The notes: generated by a model not told the origin, from the letters alone. DNA of 64,000 bases from CAIUSP01 sp964594365 (GCA_964594365.1 CAZQMB010000007.1:1-64000), one strand, 5' to 3'; counted from the first letter of the stretch, positions 50,486 to 59,327 are shown. Numbers and translations are program-made.

Positions 50486-53400
50486 ATGAAGTACCTGGAC
50501 CAAGAGACGACCAGACAACCGATCACCCTGACCGACGCTCAGAGCAGAGCGGCTGACCCGGAACGCAAGGCGGTGCTGATCGCCGGAGGGGCTGGCTCGG
50601 GGAGGACCGAGGCGCTGGCAGAGAGGCTCGCGCGGCTTGCGAGCCGGTCCGAGAGCGCGCTGGCCATCGCCCGGACTACGGCAGGAGCCTCCGCCCTGCG
50701 GCGCAGAGCTGAAGCACGGATCGACGATCAGGGCTTCGAACCGATCGAGTGCCTGCCCGTGCGTGAGGCCGCTGCGAGGCTGCTGGCCGCACACGGTGAG
50801 CTGGTCGGCTCCGACGCCTTCTTCGACCTCCTAGGCCCGGGCGAGCGGGTTGCGCTCATGCTCGACGAGTTCGACCAACTCCCGCTCCGGCTCCATGAGA
50901 TCAGGGGAAACCCGGGGGGACTGCTGGCGAGGATCGTGACCCGAATAGATGCGCTGAAAGATGCAGGGACGGATTCGACTGGCTTCAGGTCCTGGGCGGT
51001 TGCGAAGGAGCGGGCGGCAGAGAATCAAGCGGATCTGGATCTGGCCGACCGGGAACTCGAATTCGCCGAGATCTTCGAGACACACGACCGGCTGGTCAGG
51101 GAGGCCGGGGGGATCGATGGAGGGGAAGCCATCCTCGCACTCACTGCACTTCTGGCCGAGCATCCGAGCGCCGCGACGGCGATCGCCGAGAGGCACCCTG
51201 CGCTGGTCGTAGACGAACTCGAGATCCTCTCCGCCGCAGAGCTCCGGCTGGTCGGTGCCCTCGCCAAACGCGCTGCCACGACCGCGCTGGCGTGCGACCT
51301 GATCGCCGGATCCGACGGTGGAACCGGGATCGGATGGGCTCGGCATACGATCGATGGACTCGAGGAGATCACCCTCGAGGGTTGCCATCGACACGGCGGG
51401 AGGATCTCCGCGACCGCTCTCGCGGCTGCAGACGTGGAGCAAGGTGAGGTCGAGGGCGATCCTGGCCGTGGAGTCGTCGACTTCTGGGTTTGTGAGAACG
51501 AACGGGCGGAGGCTCAGGCAACGGCACGGGAGATCGAAACGATGCTCTCGAACGGAGTCCCCGGCGGTGAGATCTGCGTGGCGCTCGCGGACACACGGGC
51601 AGAGCGGGAAATCGCGGCGGCGCTGACCGAGCGCCACATTCCCTTCCGATCGATCGAGGGGCGCGGATTCCTCAGTCGGGCGAAGGTACGCGACGCGATT
51701 GCGTGGCTGCGCCTCCTGGCCGACCCGACCGACGGCCCGGCGGCCGTACGGGTACTGGGACGGGCTCCGATCGAGCTCCGCTCCGTGGATGTGGCCAGCT
51801 GCACCTCTATCGCACGCCGGAGGAAGCTCGACATGGTTTCGGCGAGTGAGGCGGCATTGGAGAGTCCTCAGCTCCCGCAGGATGCCCGCGAGCGTATCCG
51901 TGAGTTCCTGGGCCTCTATGCCGCGGCGTCCAAAGCGATGGAGGCCATGACCCCCGACGTCTTCGTGCGGCGGCTGATCGAGCGCATCGGACTGAGACGG
52001 GAGCGCCTCTACGGTGCCACGACGGACACCGTCGAGCGCCTGCGGGAGCTCTCCCGACTCGACGAGTTCGCAACCGCCTGGGCGCGACGGCATCCGACGG
52101 GATCGAACAGATCCTTCGTCAATCACCTGATCACCGTCTCGGAGGCTGATCTCCCCTTCTCCGATGACCGCTGGCCACAGAGTCCTGACACGGTTCAGGT
52201 GGGACGTCTGGACCGCTTCAAGGGGAACGAGTTCGAAGCGGTATTCGTGCTCGGGCTCAAGGCGGGTGCACTCTCCGGGGAGAGACCCGCAGCGCAACTT
52301 CCGGTCGAGCTGGCGACGCGGCGACGGCCGGCCGAGGAGGCTGCCCGACTCGACCTGTACTCGGCGATGACCAGGGCCAGAGAGCGACTCATCCTGAGCA
52401 GACCCAAGACCGACTCGACCGGTGAGCGCGCCGGACCCGCCCCTGCATTCGAGAGGGCCAGAGCGACCTTGAAAGCCACCGAGGACCGCCAGGTCGAGGA
52501 GATCTTCGGCCCGGCGGAGGGTCTGCACGCTGCCTACAGGATGATCCAGGAAGAGGCCCTCGAAGGCGCTTGGAGGGCTGGAGGCGGCCTGGGCGATCCG
52601 CGGCTCGATGCACATCTCGATGTCCACGCGGCCGTCGCGAGATTCCTCGAGGCGATCAAGCTCGCTGCCCTGATCCAGAAGCGGGACGAGGAACCGCTGG
52701 ACGAGGCGCTGGAGCACGTCAATCAGTTGCTCTCTCACGACCTCTCGACCGGACAGTCCGAGGCGCTTGGGGAATCGAAACTGGACGAGTTCATCCTCGC
52801 CGGAGAGGCGGAGAGGGAACGCAGTGGCGAACTGGTCGCCGAGCGTGAGGAACCCTCTCTCGAGGCCTTCCTGCCTCGTAAAGGCCAGGGCATGGCGCTG
52901 TCTGCGACTGACATCGACCTCTACCGCACCTGCCCGCTCAAGTACAAGTTCGCCAGAGTCTTCGGGATTCCACAGCAGCAGACCGTCAACCAGAGGGTCG
53001 GCATCGCCATCCATCAGGTCCTCGAGCGCTATCACGATCCTGGGAGTCCACAAACCCAGGAAAGGCTGATGGGACTCTTCGTCGAAGCCTGGCGCAAGGG
53101 AGGATTCGGCGAGAGCGACGACGAGATCCAGTTCCGTGATCGGGCCGTGGAGGCTCTGAGGCGTTACTACGAGAGGTCAACCAAGTTGGAGGCGACCCCA
53201 CACTGGCTGGAGAAGGGTTTCGAGTTCACCATCGGACCGCATCACCTCCGGGGTCGGGTCGACCGGGTGGATGCGCTGCCCGAAGGGGGCTTCGAACTGA
53301 TCGACTACAAGACCGGCGATCCCAAGGCAGCCAAGGACCTTCGGAACGACGTTCAGCTCGCGATCTACCAGATCGCCGCCAGGGAATCGTGGGGCATCGA

Positions 53401-53620
53401 GGAGCCCACCAGGGGGAGCTTCTGGTACGTGCTGGCGGACGAGAAGGTCGCGGTGGAGGAGAGCGGAGATGAGCGAGAGCGGATAGAAGCGCTCACCCAC
53501 GAGGTCGGAGAGGGAATCGCCGGTCAGGACTTCGAACCGCGACCGTCGCCGACCATCTGCAACTGGTGCGACTTCAAGTTGATCTGCCCGGCCTCGGAGG
53601 GCCGGAACGAAGCCGCCTAG
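50486..53620 (+). CDS. AddB/AdnA-like UvrD-fold protein with Fe-S PD-(D/E)XK nuclease
   Basis: 1044 residues. The N-terminal two-thirds follow the UvrD/Rep plan, but key ATPase motifs are changed: Walker A reads GGAGSGRT with R40 instead of Lys, Walker B reads VVDELEIL rather than DEFQD, and the GDxxQ motif is missing. Motifs V and VI persist (LDRFKGNEFEAVFVLGL, RLDLYSAMTRARERLIL). The C-terminal nuclease is intact: D926 (GRVDRVDA), D940 and K942 (LIDYKTGD) and VQLAIYQI. C816, C1025, C1028 and C1034 fit the 4Fe-4S staple of AddB-type nucleases. It probably acts as the non-motor nuclease half of a recombination or repair complex with an active helicase encoded elsewhere. Confidence 0.85.
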   Translation: MKYLDQETTRQPITLTDAQSRAADPERKAVLIAGGAGSGRTEALAERLARLASRSESALAIARTTAGASALRRRAEARIDDQGFEPIECLPVREAAARLLAAHGELVGSDAFFDLLGPGERVALMLDEFDQLPLRLHEIRGNPGGLLARIVTRIDALKDAGTDSTGFRSWAVAKERAAENQADLDLADRELEFAEIFETHDRLVREAGGIDGGEAILALTALLAEHPSAATAIAERHPALVVDELEILSAAELRLVGALAKRAATTALACDLIAGSDGGTGIGWARHTIDGLEEITLEGCHRHGGRISATALAAADVEQGEVEGDPGRGVVDFWVCENERAEAQATAREIETMLSNGVPGGEICVALADTRAEREIAAALTERHIPFRSIEGRGFLSRAKVRDAIAWLRLLADPTDGPAAVRVLGRAPIELRSVDVASCTSIARRRKLDMVSASEAALESPQLPQDARERIREFLGLYAAASKAMEAMTPDVFVRRLIERIGLRRERLYGATTDTVERLRELSRLDEFATAWARRHPTGSNRSFVNHLITVSEADLPFSDDRWPQSPDTVQVGRLDRFKGNEFEAVFVLGLKAGALSGERPAAQLPVELATRRRPAEEAARLDLYSAMTRARERLILSRPKTDSTGERAGPAPAFERARATLKATEDRQVEEIFGPAEGLHAAYRMIQEEALEGAWRAGGGLGDPRLDAHLDVHAAVARFLEAIKLAALIQKRDEEPLDEALEHVNQLLSHDLSTGQSEALGESKLDEFILAGEAERERSGELVAEREEPSLEAFLPRKGQGMALSATDIDLYRTCPLKYKFARVFGIPQQQTVNQRVGIAIHQVLERYHDPGSPQTQERLMGLFVEAWRKGGFGESDDEIQFRDRAVEALRRYYERSTKLEATPHWLEKGFEFTIGPHHLRGRVDRVDALPEGGFELIDYKTGDPKAAKDLRNDVQLAIYQIAARESWGIEEPTRGSFWYVLADEKVAVEESGDERERIEALTHEVGEGIAGQDFEPRPSPTICNWCDFKLICPASEGRNEAA

Positions 53621-54483
53621 CGGCCATCTCCCTGCTGACGCAGGAAGCGCTCGAACTCCTCCGCGATCGCCTCTCCGGAAGGAAGTTCGGAACCCTGATC
53701 GAGCCTCTCCGACTGCTCCTCCTCGAGCCTCGAGACCATCTCGGCGATCTCCGGATTTGCCGCAACGGCATTGCTGACCTGATCCTCGTAGGAGGAGGAC
53801 TCCTCTTCGAGATCGGCGCCGTCGAGAGCCACGCCGGTCAAACCCTCGAGCCTGCGCAGCAGCGCCAGTGAGGCTTTCGGGTTGGGAACGGCGGCCGCGT
53901 AATGCGGAACGGCCGCCCAGAGGCTGGCCGAGGGCAGGTCTCGCCGAGAGCAGGCATCGTGCAACACACCCGTGATTCCGACCGGGCCCTCGTAGTTGGA
54001 CCGTTCCAGATCCAGTTCACGAGCCAGGGACTCGTCCGAGGCGAAGCCGGTGATCGGCACCGGGAGGGTGTGAGCCACATCGGCGACGAGAGAGCCCAGC
54101 GTCACGATCATCTCGACTCCGAGGGAGTCGGCTGCCTCGGCCAAGGTCTCGGAAAAGGTCCGCCACCGGAGGTTGGGTTCGGTGCCTACGAGAAGGACCA
54201 GATCCCTCTCGGCATTAGGGGTCGAGACTGCGAGCAGGATGTTCCCCGGCCACTCGATCTCCCTCTTGCTCCCCTCGGTGAGGGTGATGGTCGGGCGATT
54301 GGCCTGGAAGTCGAAGAACTCCTCAGGGTCGATCTGAGCGATCAGTTCGGCGTCCATCGTCTCGGCGATGGTCGTGACGACCGTCGTAGCCGCACCGGCG
54401 GCATCGTTCCACCCGGCGAATGCCCCAACCAGGATCGGAGACCGCAGATCCGGCGGGTCGTTTTCCCAGGCGATCGAATCCAT
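53617..54483 (-). CDS. PAC2-family (proteasome assembly chaperone-like) protein
   Basis: 288 residues from the ATG at 54483; the -10 position decides this start. PAC2 pattern: PILVGAFAGWNDAAGAATTVV, EEFFDFQANRPTITL, LVLLVGTEPNLRWRTFSETL, TLGSLVADVAHTLPVPITGFAS and GVLHDACSRRDLPSASLWAAVPHYA. The C-terminal 80 residues are acidic and coiled (EEESSSYEDQVSNAVA). Actinobacteria with proteasomes often carry such genes, but the role is unproven in bacteria. No proteasome subunit, Pup or ARC gene is in this window. The 3' end overlaps the AddB-like stop by 4 nt. Confidence 0.87.
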   Translation of the reverse strand: MDSIAWENDPPDLRSPILVGAFAGWNDAAGAATTVVTTIAETMDAELIAQIDPEEFFDFQANRPTITLTEGSKREIEWPGNILLAVSTPNAERDLVLLVGTEPNLRWRTFSETLAEAADSLGVEMIVTLGSLVADVAHTLPVPITGFASDESLARELDLERSNYEGPVGITGVLHDACSRRDLPSASLWAAVPHYAAAVPNPKASLALLRRLEGLTGVALDGADLEEESSSYEDQVSNAVAANPEIAEMVSRLEEEQSERLDQGSELPSGEAIAEEFERFLRQQGDGR

Positions 54484-54490
54484 CTGGACG

Positions 54491-54496
54491 AGCGTA
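54491..54496 (-). promoter_or_regulatory. -10 element TACGCT, leaderless promoter of PAC2 gene
   Basis: On the minus strand TACGCT lies 7 nt before the ATG at 54483. No SD is present. Confidence 0.5.
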
Positions 54497-54542
54497 GACC
54501 AGCGGGCAGCCGTGCGTCCGACTGAGGCGAAAAGATCGACCG

Positions 54543-55499
54543 GTGAGCACCCACGCCGCACCCGAACCCGAGCAAACCAGCGAGCAGCAGAGGTCCGATG
54601 GATCCGATGTTGTGGTCGCCGGTCCGACCATTTCGGAACTACGGCCCGGTCAGACGTTGAGAGGCGATTTTGCCTGCGGGCGAAAGGATCGACTCACGGC
54701 ACGCAACGGGTCCTCCTACCTCTCAGTGGAGCTGAAGGACAGAACCGGTTCGATCAAGGCGCGGGCGTTCGATCGCGCCGATGTCCTCTCTGCGAAGTTC
54801 TCGGAGGGGGACCCCGTACGAGTTGCTGGAAGGGTCGAACGCTTCCGCGGAGAGTTGGTGGTGGAGTTGACCGACATCAGGACCCTCGCACCCGAGGAGG
54901 CAGATCCCGAGAGCTTCCTGCCGGCCGCATACCGGAGTCGGGAAGAGCTCGATGGCTTCCTCGAGCACCTGAGTCGGGAGATCTACGACGAGCCCCTGCG
55001 AAAGGTGGTCGAAGATCTGCTGTTCACCCGCGGGGACGTTGCCGAGGCTTTCAGGCGGGCTCCTTGCACCCGGGCAGGTCATCACTCCTATCTCGGCGGC
55101 CTGCTCGAGCACACGGTCGCGGTCGGGACTCTCACTCTGGAGACCTGTCAACTGCACCCACGACTCGACAGCGACCTGCTGATGGCGGCCGCTCTGCTCC
55201 ACGATGTCGGGAAAGTCAGGGAGTTCACCTACGGTGCGGATTTCGGCCTGACCGATGAGGGCCGGCTGATCGGGCACCTCACGATCGGCGCCGAGATGAT
55301 CGGCGCTGCGGGCTCACATCTGGCGCCGGAACGGCGGGCCGCGCTGATCAACTGCGTCCTCTCTCATCACGGGGAACCTCCGCAGGCGGGACGCGGCAAG
55401 GGCTTCGGCTCACCCGAGGCGCTTGCGCTGTATCGGCTCAACGCGCTCGATGCAGGGGTGAAGGGAGCACTCGAGCGAGGTATCGGGGTGAACGACTAA
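54543..55499 (+). CDS. OB-fold + HD-domain nuclease, second YhaM-like paralogue
   Basis: 318 residues, GTG start. An unstructured 25-residue start is followed by an OB fold (about 30-115: LRPGQTLRGDFACGRKDRL, YLSVELKDRTGSIKARAFDR) and an HD domain with H190 (YLGGLLEHTVAVG), H220-D221 (AALLHDVGKVREF) and a late CVLSHHGEPPQ. The order is the same as in the protein at 30276, but sequence identity looks modest, so this is an old duplication or two ancestral types. A 3'-5' exonuclease on RNA or ssDNA is likely. It is divergent from PAC2 across 59 nt; no SD is visible. Confidence 0.86.
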   Translation: MSTHAAPEPEQTSEQQRSDGSDVVVAGPTISELRPGQTLRGDFACGRKDRLTARNGSSYLSVELKDRTGSIKARAFDRADVLSAKFSEGDPVRVAGRVERFRGELVVELTDIRTLAPEEADPESFLPAAYRSREELDGFLEHLSREIYDEPLRKVVEDLLFTRGDVAEAFRRAPCTRAGHHSYLGGLLEHTVAVGTLTLETCQLHPRLDSDLLMAAALLHDVGKVREFTYGADFGLTDEGRLIGHLTIGAEMIGAAGSHLAPERRAALINCVLSHHGEPPQAGRGKGFGSPEALALYRLNALDAGVKGALERGIGVND

Positions 55500-55873
55500 C
55501 CGGTCGTGGTAGGCCTCAGGGCCCGCATCGCCATCCTTATGGCGACCAGCACGAGCAATGCTGCGAACGCGAGCTTGAGGATCTCGCCGCTGACCGCATT
55601 GGCGATCACGACGCCGACCGCCACCCCGGCGATCGCAAGGACCCCCACCAGCAGACCTTCCTTGATGCGGACGTTTCCGTACTCCCGCTGCCGCCACACT
55701 GCGGCGACGGCAACGGGGATGATCGCGAGCAGAGAGGTCGCCTCGGCCTCGACTTGGGAGAGGCCGACGATCAGGACCAGCGCCGGTACGAAGATGATGC
55801 CGCCCCCGACACCCAGCATGCCACCGAGGATCCCGGCTGCGAGCCCGCAGGCGATCAGTGCGACGACCGTCAT
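55496..55873 (-). CDS. Half-size TauE/SafE-type permease, second half-gene
   Basis: 125 residues from the ATG at 55873. Four hydrophobic segments: MTVVALIACGLAAGILGGML, GGIIFVPALVLIVG, LLAIIPVAVAAVW, then VGVLAIAGVAVGVVIANAV and a last helix. GGxxGVGGGxxxVP (GGMLGVGGGIIFVP) is the TauE/SafE repeat signature. Full-length members have two such repeats in about 250 residues; here each repeat is its own gene. The ATG overlaps the stop of the other half-gene by 4 nt, so both should be made together and pair in the membrane. Substrates in the family are sulfite, sulfoacetate or related anions. Confidence 0.82.
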   Translation of the reverse strand: MTVVALIACGLAAGILGGMLGVGGGIIFVPALVLIVGLSQVEAEATSLLAIIPVAVAAVWRQREYGNVRIKEGLLVGVLAIAGVAVGVVIANAVSGEILKLAFAALLVLVAIRMAMRALRPTTTG

Positions 55874-56226
55874 GAAACCACCAACTCCACGGCGACCACC
55901 AACAGTAAGACCGAGAACATCCCGGCCACGACCCGCTCCGGGATCCGCTGCTGGAGAGCAGTTCCGAGCAGCGCACCCACGGTCCCTGCGAGGCCGATCA
56001 CGATCGCGTCTACCCAACTGACATTCCCGTAGAGGGCCTGAACCACGACAGCGGCGACTGCGATCACGAAGATCGAGACCATGCTGGTCCCGGTCGCCTC
56101 ACGCTCTCCGTAGGCGAGCCAGGCGATCAGCAGGGGGACGATGATCGTGCCTCCTCCCACCCCGAACAGGCCACTGAACAGGCCGGCGGCGGTTCCGATC
56201 ACTGCCAGCTGGAGAATGCGGGGCAC
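55870..56226 (-). CDS. Half-size TauE/SafE-type permease, first half-gene
   Basis: 118 residues from the GTG at 56226, set by the -10 at 56235-56240. It starts RILQLAVIGTAAGLFSGLFG and carries the signature GVGGGTIIVPLLI, then further helices (VSIFVIAVAAVVVQAL, AIVIGLAGTVGALLG, VVAGMFSVLLLVVAVELVV). It is homologous in layout to the next gene, consistent with the internal repeat of a full TauE. An ATGA junction couples it to that gene. The anion transported is not known; a link to the sulfate genes 40 kb away is speculative. Confidence 0.82.
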   Translation of the reverse strand: MPRILQLAVIGTAAGLFSGLFGVGGGTIIVPLLIAWLAYGEREATGTSMVSIFVIAVAAVVVQALYGNVSWVDAIVIGLAGTVGALLGTALQQRIPERVVAGMFSVLLLVVAVELVVS

Positions 56227-56233
56227 GACGGGC

Positions 56234-56240
56234 GATACTA
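56234..56240. promoter_or_regulatory. Overlapping divergent -10 elements of tauE halves and otsB
   Basis: The plus strand has GATACT (56234-56239) 7 nt before the otsB GTG at 56247. The minus strand has TAGTAT (complement of 56235-56240) 8 nt before the GTG at 56226. The whole intergenic space is 20 bp, so both mRNAs must be leaderless and both promoters share the same melted DNA. Confidence 0.6.
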
Positions 56241-56246
56241 GACGAC

Positions 56247-57065
56247 GTGTCCGAGGATTCGACAGACCGACGGTTCGAGGGCCTGGTGCGTGAGGTGCTG
56301 GAGAGGCCGGATGAGTTCGCGCTCCTGTGCGACCTCGACGGGACCCTCGCTCCGATCGTGGAGCGTCCAGAGCAGGTGGAGATCCCGCAAGCGACTCTCG
56401 CGGCACTCGACGGCGCAGCCAGGAAGATCGGGTTGTGTGCGGTCGTGACAGGGCGTCCGGCGGCTGAGGCCCGACGACTGACCGGGCTCGACACGGTCCT
56501 CTACGCGGGAAACCACGGGCTGGAGCTGCTCGAACCAGGTGAGGAGGTCGCAGTCCCTGATCCCCTGCTGGCGGGCCACGAAGACGATGCACACGCTTTC
56601 CTGGCCACGCTGGATGTCGGGAAGATGGAGGTTCTCGGAATCCGAAGCGAGGACAAGGGACCGATCGTCGCCCTGCACTGGAGAGGATCGGAACGGACGG
56701 AGGAACTGAACGAGTGGATCGAGCGAGTGGGAGATGATGCGCGGACAGCTGGCCTGCAGCCACGGAGCGGCAGGATGGTGCTCGAACTGCGTCCTGACGT
56801 TGCCGTCGACAAAGGCGTGGCCGTGAAAGGGATGTTGACGGCCCGTCCCGAGATCGAGTCGGCGATCTTCATCGGAGACGATCTCACCGACCTCGATGCG
56901 TTCGACGCACTGGACGGGCTCGTAGCGAGCCAGAAACTCGGCTCGGCGACCAAGGTGGCAGTTCTCTCCGCCGAGACCTCGGATCTGGGTCTTGGGGAGC
57001 ACGCCGACCTCCGGCTATCGGGACCACTCGAAGTGGCGGATCTGATCGCCAGGATCGGCGGCTGA
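56247..57065 (+). CDS. otsB: Trehalose-6-phosphate phosphatase
   Basis: 272 residues, GTG start. HAD class IIB: D29/D31 in LLCDLDGTLAPI, VVTGRPAAEARRLTGLD, YAGNHGLELLEPG, LHWRGSE, the substrate Lys stretch ELRPDVAVDKGVAVKGML and FIGDDLTDLDAFDAL. These are the OtsB signatures. No otsA is in the window. With gpgS and its phosphatase it suggests synthesis of two kinds of compatible solute. A small membrane protein gene follows after 1 nt. Confidence 0.92.
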   Translation: MSEDSTDRRFEGLVREVLERPDEFALLCDLDGTLAPIVERPEQVEIPQATLAALDGAARKIGLCAVVTGRPAAEARRLTGLDTVLYAGNHGLELLEPGEEVAVPDPLLAGHEDDAHAFLATLDVGKMEVLGIRSEDKGPIVALHWRGSERTEELNEWIERVGDDARTAGLQPRSGRMVLELRPDVAVDKGVAVKGMLTARPEIESAIFIGDDLTDLDAFDALDGLVASQKLGSATKVAVLSAETSDLGLGEHADLRLSGPLEVADLIARIGG

Positions 57066-57066
57066 G

Positions 57067-57591
57067 TTGTACTTCTGCGACCTGATCAGGGGAACGGTGC
57101 TCAGCACCGCAGCGGCTGCCTCCGTGCTGGGGGCTGTGGCGATCCTCGTGGCCGGCTCTGACGACGACCGGCTCACCCTGCTCGTGTGCTCGATCTGGTG
57201 GCCTCTGGCCCTGGTCGCAGGACTGATGCTCGGTCGGCCAAGGCGGGCGGCCGATGCGATGCGCCCGCTCCTCGCCAAGTCGAGGACGAGCACGGAGTTG
57301 CCAACCGATCGACCTGACCGGATCGCGTTGGCGCGACTCTGGCCGATATTCGCCTTTGCGCTGTTCGCGGGTGTGCTGGGGATCTTCTTCCCCGGGGTAG
57401 CGGCGATCGGCGCCGGCTATGGGATCGCAGTCGCGATGACCTGGCGCGGCAGGGAGAAAGCGGTCCATGCGATCGAGGGCCGCGACGGAGTACGTTTCTA
57501 CGTCGAGCCCGGATCGACCTTCGAACCGGTGAGCCTCGTTCGCTCTCCGGGGCTCAAGACCGGACCGCCAACAGGTCAAGCACGGCCGTGA
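57067..57591 (+). CDS. Small integral membrane protein, unknown
   Basis: 174 residues from a TTG immediately after the otsB stop. Four membrane spans are predicted by eye: TVLSTAAAASVLGAVAILVA, LLVCSIWWPLALVAGLML, LWPIFAFALFAGVLGIFF and GVAAIGAGYGIAVAM. A basic loop (GRPRRAADAMRPLLAKSR) separates the second and third; the C-terminus (EGRDGVRFYVEPGSTFEPVSLVRSPG) should be cytoplasmic. No family recognised. Translational coupling with otsB is likely. Its 3' end overlaps the convergent PolX gene by 16 nt. Confidence 0.72.
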   Translation: MYFCDLIRGTVLSTAAAASVLGAVAILVAGSDDDRLTLLVCSIWWPLALVAGLMLGRPRRAADAMRPLLAKSRTSTELPTDRPDRIALARLWPIFAFALFAGVLGIFFPGVAAIGAGYGIAVAMTWRGREKAVHAIEGRDGVRFYVEPGSTFEPVSLVRSPGLKTGPPTGQARP

Positions 57592-59321
57592 CGCTTGCGC
57601 AACGGCGCGAATGACCTCCAGGGCCGGGTGTTGGCCACATCGGTCGCCTCCAGCCAACCCCTCCTTGCAGTAGCCACGGCGTAGCGCATGAACTCGAACC
57701 CCTCGGTGGAATGGGCGTCGGTGGTGAGGACGATCCTCACCCCGGCCTCCGAGGCCAGTCTGGCGTGGCGGTCGGAGAGGTCACGCCGCTTCGGGTTGCC
57801 GTTTATCTCCAGCATCGTGCCGGTGCGGGCCGCAGCCTCGACGACTGCTTCGATGTCGAGCGGATAGGGCTCCCTGTCCAAGAGCAACCTTCCGGTCAGA
57901 TGTCCGATGCAATCGACCCATGGGTGCTCGCAGGCGGCGATGATGCGCTCGGTCATCGCCTTCTCGCCCTTGCCGAAGGAGGTATGGACGCTCGCGATCA
58001 CCCAGTCGAGGTCGGAGAGCAACTCGTCTGAGTAGTCGAGCGAGCCGTCAGGAAGGATGTTCACCTCCGAGCCGCTGAGGAGCCGGAATCCCTTCGGCGC
58101 TTTGGAATTGAACCGCTTGATCTCCGAGATCCTCTTGCGCAATGCCTTCTCGTCGACGTTGTTCCCGAATCCGTGTGATGCGGAGTGATCGGTGATCGCG
58201 AGATACGAGTATCCGAGTGCCTTCGCGGCCTTGGCCATCTCGGCGAGTTCGTTCTTCCCGTCGGAAAGGGTGGTGTGACTGTGCAGCTCTCCACGGATCT
58301 GTCCCAGCTCGATCAGGTCCGGGAGATTGCCCGCCTCTGCTGCCTCGATCTCCCCCCGTCCCTCACGCAGTTCGGGCTCGATGTATTCGAGACCGAGGAG
58401 TTCGTAGACACCGTGCTCGTCGTCGAATCGGTGGACACGTTTACGCTTCCCGACCTCCGTCACACCGTGCTCGCTGACCGACAGGCCCCGGTCCTGCGCC
58501 CGTTCACGGAGTTCGACGTTGTGCTCCATCGACCCGGTGAAGTGCTGGAGCAGATTCCCGTACGTCTCGGGCTCGGTAAGCCTGAGATCTACCTGGATGC
58601 CCGAGTTGGTGGTCACGCTCGCTCCCGCCTCTCCGCTGGAATCGACCTTCGACACGAGCGGATGCGAGGTGAAGGCCTCGATCAGGGCTTCGGGCTCGTC
58701 GGTGGCGGCAACCAAGTCGAGGTCGTGGCAGGTATCGGCCCAGCGCCTCACGGATCCCCCGGGCTCGATCCTCCTGCAGCCGTCGATCACGGCGAGATCT
58801 TCGATCAGCTGCTCTGCGAGGGGCAGGACCTTGGAGAGCAACACCCGCCCGCCCGCGTCGCCAGAGGTCTTCTCCATCGCGTCGAGTCCCTCGAGGATGT
58901 TGTTCTCGACCTTCTCGCCGAGGCCCTTCAATTCACGGATCTGACCCTGCTCGGCCGCGGCCCGGAGGCCGCCGAGATCCTCCACCCCCAGTTCGGTGTG
59001 CAGCCTGCTCGCGGTCTTCGATCCGAGACCCGGAACGCGCGTTACCTCGACGAGTCCCTCGGGGATCTTCTTCTTCAGCTCGTCTGCCGCCGGAATGCTC
59101 CCGGTCTCGAGGAGTGCCGTGATCTTCTCGGCGAGGGTCTTGCCGACACCTGGCAGCTCCTGCAGCCGACCCTCACGGGACATCTGCTCGAGTGACTGAG
59201 GCCACTCCGAGACCGTCTTCGCGGCATTCTCGTAGGCCAGGATCCGGTACCGATCGGCACCATCGAGCTCATAGAGGATCCCGAGTTCCCGCAGGGCTTC
59301 GGCTATCTCGGCGTTCGTCAC
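57576..59321 (-). CDS. polX: DNA polymerase X family with C-terminal PHP domain
   Basis: 581 residues from the GTG at 59321, set by the -10 six nt upstream. The N-terminal 8-kDa/HhH region (NAEIAEALRELGILYELDG, LPGVGKTLAEKITALLETG, VPGLGSKTASRLHTELG) precedes a Pol beta-like nucleotidyltransferase (GGSVRRWADTCHDLDLVAAT) and a PHP nuclease domain (ELHSHTTLSDGKNE, AITDHSASHGFG, SGSEVNIL, VIASVHTSF, HPWVDCIGHLTGR, TTDAHSTEG). All metal-binding groups seem present. PolX fills gaps in base excision repair, and the PHP part gives 3'-5' exonuclease or phosphatase activity. Confidence 0.93.
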   Translation of the reverse strand: MTNAEIAEALRELGILYELDGADRYRILAYENAAKTVSEWPQSLEQMSREGRLQELPGVGKTLAEKITALLETGSIPAADELKKKIPEGLVEVTRVPGLGSKTASRLHTELGVEDLGGLRAAAEQGQIRELKGLGEKVENNILEGLDAMEKTSGDAGGRVLLSKVLPLAEQLIEDLAVIDGCRRIEPGGSVRRWADTCHDLDLVAATDEPEALIEAFTSHPLVSKVDSSGEAGASVTTNSGIQVDLRLTEPETYGNLLQHFTGSMEHNVELRERAQDRGLSVSEHGVTEVGKRKRVHRFDDEHGVYELLGLEYIEPELREGRGEIEAAEAGNLPDLIELGQIRGELHSHTTLSDGKNELAEMAKAAKALGYSYLAITDHSASHGFGNNVDEKALRKRISEIKRFNSKAPKGFRLLSGSEVNILPDGSLDYSDELLSDLDWVIASVHTSFGKGEKAMTERIIAACEHPWVDCIGHLTGRLLLDREPYPLDIEAVVEAAARTGTMLEINGNPKRRDLSDRHARLASEAGVRIVLTTDAHSTEGFEFMRYAVATARRGWLEATDVANTRPWRSFAPLRKRHGRA

Positions 59322-59327
59322 CAGCCG

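Noticed and set aside
50831..53053. 740-codon minus-strand open frame
   Set aside because: It lies wholly opposite the AddB-like nuclease, has no recognisable motif and a composition typical of antisense frames.
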